A stretch of DNA of 64,000 bases from Telmatactis stephensoni. Lineage: Eukaryota; Cnidaria; Anthozoa; Actiniaria; Isophelliidae. The notes beneath the pieces were generated by a model that did no database searches, had not been told where the DNA came from, and saw only the letters and a list, made by a program, of their open reading frames with translations. This document shows, in pieces, positions 58,893-64,000 of this stretch (position 1 is the first letter of the stretch; the number at the start of each line of letters is the position of its first letter). The stretch spans positions 124,001-188,000 of the forward strand of contig JALIZF010001631.1 in the NCBI GenBank assembly GCA_029948255.1. Reading direction: 5' to 3'. The translations under genes and the position numbers were made by a program.

Positions 58893-61800
58893 CTACTCAA
58901 AGTCACTGTCTCCTGACAATGAGTCATTATTTTCTTCTTCTTCCTCTGAGTCACTGAAAGAGTACTTCTTTGCTGTGGCGGCAGTACGTCGTGAACGAGC
59001 AGGACGAGAAATAGGTGATGCGACTTCATCAGCGTCAGAGTCTTCATCATCATCACTGGAAGCTTTCTTCTTACGTTTAGAGGATCCCTTTGTCTGTAGA
59101 TGATATGCATGAACATTAGACATGGACAAGGTACTTTATTTTTGATAACAAATTCTATTCAGTGTAATTTAAAAATATTGCAAAAATCAAATCCATATTT
59201 GAGTGAAGATTTTGTGTGTGTTTTGTATTTAAGACAAGTCAATTTGTGTCATGTGCACTCATCGAGAAAACCATTCATTTTCCCTGCTGAGAAATGGTTG
59301 TCCCGCTTCTCTCTGTTCAAGTAAAACACATTTTACATCAATATCCTCGGTGTTGTTGGTGTTTTGTCCCCTCCTACTAAGACTGTGAACCTTCAACAAT
59401 TGAATGTTTCGATGTAACGTCATTATGAAAAAGGACAATTGAACAAACAAACTTTTTTGCAAATCAAATTTATCACGCAAATTTCAAGCAATTGCAAAAC
59501 TAGGTGTCGTGAACGGAGGCTCTAGTTGATACAGTGTAATAATACCACACCAAACGTTATCATGGCTTGGATATCACATACAGTGTAATAATACTACACC
59601 AAACGTTATCATGGCTTGGATATCACATACAGTGTAATAATACTACACCAAACGTTATCATGGCTTGGATATCACGTACAGTGTAATAATACCACACCAA
59701 ACGTTATCATGGCTTGGATATCACATACAGTGTAATAATACCACACCAAACGTTATCATGGCTTGGATATCACATACAGTGTAATAATACCACACCAAAC
59801 GTTATCATGGCTTGGATATCACATACAGTGTAATAATACCACACCAAACGTTATCATGGCTTGGATATCACATACAGTGTAATAATACTACACCAAACGT
59901 TATCATGGCTTGGATATCACATACAGTGTAATAATACTACACCAAACGTTATCATGGCTTGGATATCACGTACAGTGTAATAATACTACACCAAACGTTA
60001 TCATGGCTTGGATATCACGTTCAGTGTAATAATACTACACCAAACGTTATCATGGCTTGGATATCACGTACAGTGTAATAATACCACACCAAACGTTATC
60101 ATGGCTTGGATATCACGTTCAGTGGTTTTCAGTGCAAGTCAAAAACTCCTAATCCAAAATAACGAAAAATGCTGCAGAAAAAAGCTCAAACTTTTGAACT
60201 TTCTGCAACATTTATTTTTGTTGAGAGACATTGTTGCTGCCTATGTTGCCAGACATGATACACTCGGCAATCTTGCTCTCGCAACAAAATCTCTAAAATT
60301 GCATTGCAAGCGCGAGAATAAATTGCAGCGGGTATCACTTTACACGATTATGTCCCGTTATGTTTGAATAAGGGCAATTTCTTGCTTTGGGAAATGGAGA
60401 CAGGTAAAAAGATAGCCAAGTGAGTTGGTGTACCTTTACAGTACTCTTCTTTGATGTCTTCTTAGCAGTAACAATTTCTACCGATGCGTCACTATCAGAA
60501 TCATTCAATGATTTAGACACAGATTTCGGTGCTGGTCTTTTGCGTTGTGCAGTGGTGGATTTGGACTTGGCAGCTTTTTTCTTCTCTGAAGGCTGTGGTT
60601 GTTCTTCTATTGTCTCGAGTAGTGATCCTGTCCCTTCAGACGGCCTTACAGTCGTTTTCTTCTCTATAGTCTGTTTCTTAACTCTATCAAATAGCGATGC
60701 CAACTCTTCATCAGAGTCTGATAAAGTGCTTTCAATGACTGTACTCTGTTAACAAGGTAAAGTACTGGGTCACAAACACTGTTAGCAAGACAACAAGCAA
60801 CAAACTAGAGGGCTCTGGAGTTTTTAGCTTTTATTGAAGGAAGGAAGGAAGGAAGGAAGGAAGGAAGGAAGGAAGGAAGGAAGGAAGGAAGGAAGGAAGG
60901 AAGGAAGGAAGGAAGGAAGGAAGGAAGGAAGGAAGGAAGGAAGGAAGGAAGGAAGGAAGGAAGGAAGGAAGGAAGGAAGGAAGGAAGGAAGGAAGGAAGG
61001 AAGGAAGGAAGGAAGGAAGTGGAAGAGAGGTGGGAGACAAGGAGAATCAACAGGGTTAAAATAGAGGGTAAAAGAAGTTTCCTTTACCTTAGGCGCTGCT
61101 GGTTTCTTTAGTACACCAGCTGATAATCTGTTGAGGCTTTCATCACTGTCAGAGAAATCCATGACAAAGGCATCATCACTGCTGTCACTTGATCCTTTCT
61201 TGGCTTTGCTGGCCTTGCTTTGGACAAAACTAACCAGATATTTGGGAGTTAAGGGGCTTTATTGATAAGGTAAATCAAGGCAAATTTTGTCTTCAAAATA
61301 GCACCTGCTCCTACCTATGACCCACCTTCTGGCCTAATAAACCCAGTGGTGTTACTGTTACTCTATTAATAATTGCTCCAAGATTAATATAAAAATTAGG
61401 TACTACCTAATAGCGGAGCTCCCATTTAAATAAATAATAATTTTAAATTATGAGACCGAAGGCCAGAACGTCCGAACGCCATGACGCGTTCTCCACTGTA
61501 CAAATGACTTGGATTATGCAGTGTCTTACTAACTTCATACTTGACCAATTAGTTAGTAATGAGTGAAATAGCAATAATTTTTGACATCTGGAATTAATGG
61601 GTTGTAACAGACCTCCAGCATATAACCACTAAGTTTTGCTTATATTAGTCCCCTAATTATATATACACATAAATTATTGATACCTTGATAAAGTACTTTG
61701 TTTTTTGGCAGCAGGCTTGGCCTTAGACTCTGAAGTGTCTTTGGTTGGTGCCACAGCCTGTTTACTGGACTTCTCACTTTTTTTGGAAGCTTTACTTTGG

Positions 61801-63613
61801 CTTGGTTTCTTTGTAGGTTTGGCTTTCAAAACACGACCAGCTTTGGTTTTACCAGCAAACATTTCTTCTTCCTTTTCAATTTGTTCAACTCGCTATTTAA
61901 GACAACAACATGAAGCCTTTCAGTGAAGCAAAGTTGATTTGGTGTCACAAAACAGGAACACTACTACTGCTTTTGGGAGTGCATAATATGAAACAAAAGT
62001 GTTTGTGGCTACTTCTTTGAAGAGGTGAAGCCACTATGTCATCAGTAAGTAAACACCAAAAATAAGCCCAAAAATAATGAACCAATCACTGAACGACTTT
62101 GAACGAGTAGATAATGATTGATAATGATAAACAAAGGACAATTTTCTTAACCATTCAGCTATGAAATAAAAGAAATTCAATTCAGTGCTTCAATAAAAAG
62201 AAATGAAAACATTTTGAGAGCAAACTGCCTGCTGAAAAGCTGTCAGGTCCACCAAGAAAACAGGAACAAAAAAAGTGTATTGAGTTTAAGTTGTTGAGTG
62301 GCTGTGAAGAGGGCTTTTATGTACAATAATTTCTTGTATTCATATCACATTTTACTACAGGGAGAAACTTTTTTTTGCATGCATGTGTTTGACAGCTTCG
62401 CTTTGTTTCTGGGGCTACACAATAAAATGACAATAAATAGACAAAAAGCAACCTTTCTAATCATGTTAGTGCTCAATAGTCTGATGGTATGGTTTCTGTC
62501 TTTTATGAGAGAATTCTGGGGTCCCATACATTCACATTATATACTGACCCTTTTCTTTCTATCTCATAAAGCAGTAGCCACATGCCTATTTTTCCTGCTA
62601 GTATGCAACACAGGGTTTGTGAATGACCGCAATATAAGTAAGCTGCTTGCTGGTACTCACAGCAAACATATAATACACTCTCAATGACTGAAATTGATTG
62701 TGCATCATCATGTTTCTTATCCCTGATGACAAAATGTGATTAATGTTTCACTACCTCTAATTCTTCCAAGAAATTATTTAAGTCTTCATTCCACAAATCT
62801 TTTGGAGTCTTTGAACGCAGAATTCTTAATTCCTCTGCCTGAAATATCAAATTGAATTACTACATCACAAAATGAACTGAAGGTCACTCTGACTTAACTG
62901 ATTTCTCATCAATATGAACTTGTCTTTATTATCACTGACATCAATTTCATCATTCCTAGGTATCTGCTTTCAATATCACAGGAAACAATGCCAATTCCCA
63001 GCTTGGGTCAAACATGGGCTTCTCTGGGTCTAACCAAGAAACCTGTTTTATTTTTACAAATTTGGGTATTACAGATTTCCCAAGTACAATAGAACAAATT
63101 TCCAGTTTAGACCCAGGGAAACCACAAGTTAGGAATTGACATTTTTTCCTGTGTATGGTACACCCACTATCAAAATGTAATTAATTGCGTTAGTTAAATG
63201 GCATCACCAATAATCTCACACACCTGTCTGTTCAAGTACAAATACTAATTGCACAAACATTAAGCCTACAAAATCATCAAACATAAAAGCTGAGACCCTA
63301 AAGAGACCTCTTGGTATAATAATTGGCTTAATGGTTGAATTGAGACAAGTTCCAACAACAACAGTCCTGACCTTGTCATCTCTGTGTTTCAACAACTCTT
63401 CTTTCTTTTCCTGTGTCAGACTCCACAACTGCATATTGAGTAGATAATTAAAGTCAGGTCCAGCATTACTTGCAGTTGAACTAGCCACACTAGACGTATC
63501 ATCATCATCTGTTGCTGCAACACCTTCGTTTTCATCTTTCCATGCCTTGACAGGGTCGGACTTATAGCCTCTTGTCACAAGCATTGTAATCAAGTCACGC
63601 TTGGCTTTGTTTT
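58893..63613 (-). CDS. TOP2: DNA topoisomerase II, C-terminal part (5' end outside window)
   Basis: Six exons on the minus strand: 63613-63372, 62838-62755, 61892-61684, 61217-61088, 60745-60434 and 59093-58893 (stop TAG). They encode the last 391 residues or so. The first visible exon has the conserved GYKSDPVKAWK and FNYLLNMQLWSLTQEKKEEL blocks of the eukaryotic topoisomerase II coiled-coil and gate region. The next reads TPKDLWNEDLNNFLEELE and then VEQIEKEEE. The remainder is the poorly conserved C-terminal domain: Lys/Ala/Ser-rich, with acidic clusters and many SDSD and SDDD sites typical for casein kinase 2, ending SLSGDSDFE. Topoisomerase II passes one DNA duplex through another in the nucleus; the catalytic Tyr lies upstream, outside the window. 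One invertebrate-type gene is likely, so A/B paralogy is not assigned. Introns hold a 49-bp minisatellite and a GGAA microsatellite. Confidence 0.93.
59531..60124. repeat. 49-bp minisatellite, about twelve copies
   Basis: Units of ACAGTGTAATAATACYACAC followed by CAAACGTTATCATGGCTTGG and ATATCACRT (49 bp) are over 95% alike by eye. Differences are mostly at two positions (C/T and A/G), and one late unit has TTCAGTG. Lies in the last intron of the topoisomerase gene. Confidence 0.95.
60836..61019. repeat. (GGAA)n microsatellite, about 46 units
   Basis: Uninterrupted AAGG/GGAA tetranucleotides in a topoisomerase intron. The apparent Lys/Glu/Gly/Arg and Leu/Pro/Ser/Phe reading frames are artefacts. 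GGAA arrays are potential ETS-factor binding platforms. Confidence 0.95.
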
Positions 63614-63698
63614 CTGTGCAAGAATTCATCAAAAGATAATATTATATTTCTGTGCCTGTTTCCAAACAGCCAGAGTGGTGGTCCCACTATAGAGGCTG

Positions 63699-63700
<2 letters not shown>

Positions 63701-63770
<70 letters not shown>

Positions 63771-64000
63771 GGAATTTCTATAAATAGACAACCTGAGTGG
63801 AGATTTAATTCACACTACAGGTGTAAGATACTGCTTAGCCTCGACCCCAAGACCTGGGGCTTAGAGACTAAGCACACTCTGCAGAATGAGGGTGGTCCCT
63901 ATGACTGCAGACGTCTGCATACCACCCAGCACGTCTGGAATACCGAGATCTTTCAGGTACCCCTCAAGATTACTTGACACGACCCCTAGACAACCAACAA
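63701..64000 (-). mobile_element. 3' end of a LINE-type retrotransposon with (ATT)n tail
   Basis: On the minus strand the frame from the right edge reads LGVVSSNLEGYLKDLGIPDV, then LGGMQTSAVIGTTLILQSVL and SL, with the stop at 63861-63863. This is the closing motif of many cnidarian reverse-transcriptase ORFs (short hydrophobic GTxxILxxxLS end). About 90 bases of 3' UTR follow, then a (ATT)n tail (AAT on plus strand, 63701-63769). Only this end is in the window. It is inserted in the topoisomerase intron in the same orientation as the gene. Confidence 0.6.

Noticed and set aside
60805..61162. LPSF and KEGR repeat proteins on both strands
   Set aside because: Translation of a (GGAA)n microsatellite. 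Only 61088-61162 of the minus-strand frame is real, as part of the topoisomerase exon 61088-61217.

Overview
The window is eukaryotic and animal: AT-rich, intron-rich DNA holding five recognisable multi-exon genes in a large background of DNA transposons and minisatellites. The EGF/laminin-G architecture, orthologues of TMEM18, USP53/54, an SLC35F transporter and topoisomerase II, and the type of repeats suggest an early-branching metazoan, most likely a cnidarian (anthozoan). The taxon is inferred; no ribosomal or mitochondrial marker is present. All exon models were built by hand from reading frames and GT/AG junction phases.

Layout: 1-1800 (minus), 3' part of an OTU-domain cysteine protease gene that runs off the left edge. 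4580-15519 (plus), a secreted-type protein with a signal peptide, a phytocyanin-like cupredoxin domain, nine EGF domains, a mucin-like stretch and three laminin-G domains. 19559-23021 (minus), a complete five-exon TMEM18. 25520-28965 (plus), exons for a membrane-proximal ectodomain, one transmembrane helix and a charged cytoplasmic tail. These are either the 3' end of the EGF/LamG gene, which would make TMEM18 a nested antisense gene, or a separate gene with an unseen start. 30786-36466 (minus), a complete SLC35F3/F4-like transporter. 38771-51927 (plus), a USP53/USP54-like deubiquitinase with an apparent one-base frameshift at about 45979. 58893-63613 (minus), the C-terminal part of DNA topoisomerase II, continuing off the right edge. 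A LINE 3' end lies at the right edge.

The accessory fraction is the most unusual part. (1) Six or seven elements share a composite design: a long hairpin next to one terminal inverted repeat starting TTATTATATG or similar, often with a CCAATCA motif near the opposite terminus. (2) At least three elements have Mutator-type 9-bp target duplications. One of these (33326-34932), and a related element with an imperfect duplication (55129-56378), carry exon-like coding pieces; the second carries a RecQ-like helicase exon and a CxxC exon that converge. (3) Long minisatellites (22, 36, 49, 60 and 16 bp units) lie mostly in introns. The 36-bp array is itself inside a TIR element and opens long artefactual reading frames.

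The five genes have unrelated cellular roles (ubiquitin editing, matrix or cell adhesion, inner nuclear membrane, solute transport, DNA topology), so nothing suggests a functional cluster. SLC35F and the USP gene are divergent across about 2.3 kb that contains four full cAMP-response octamers.
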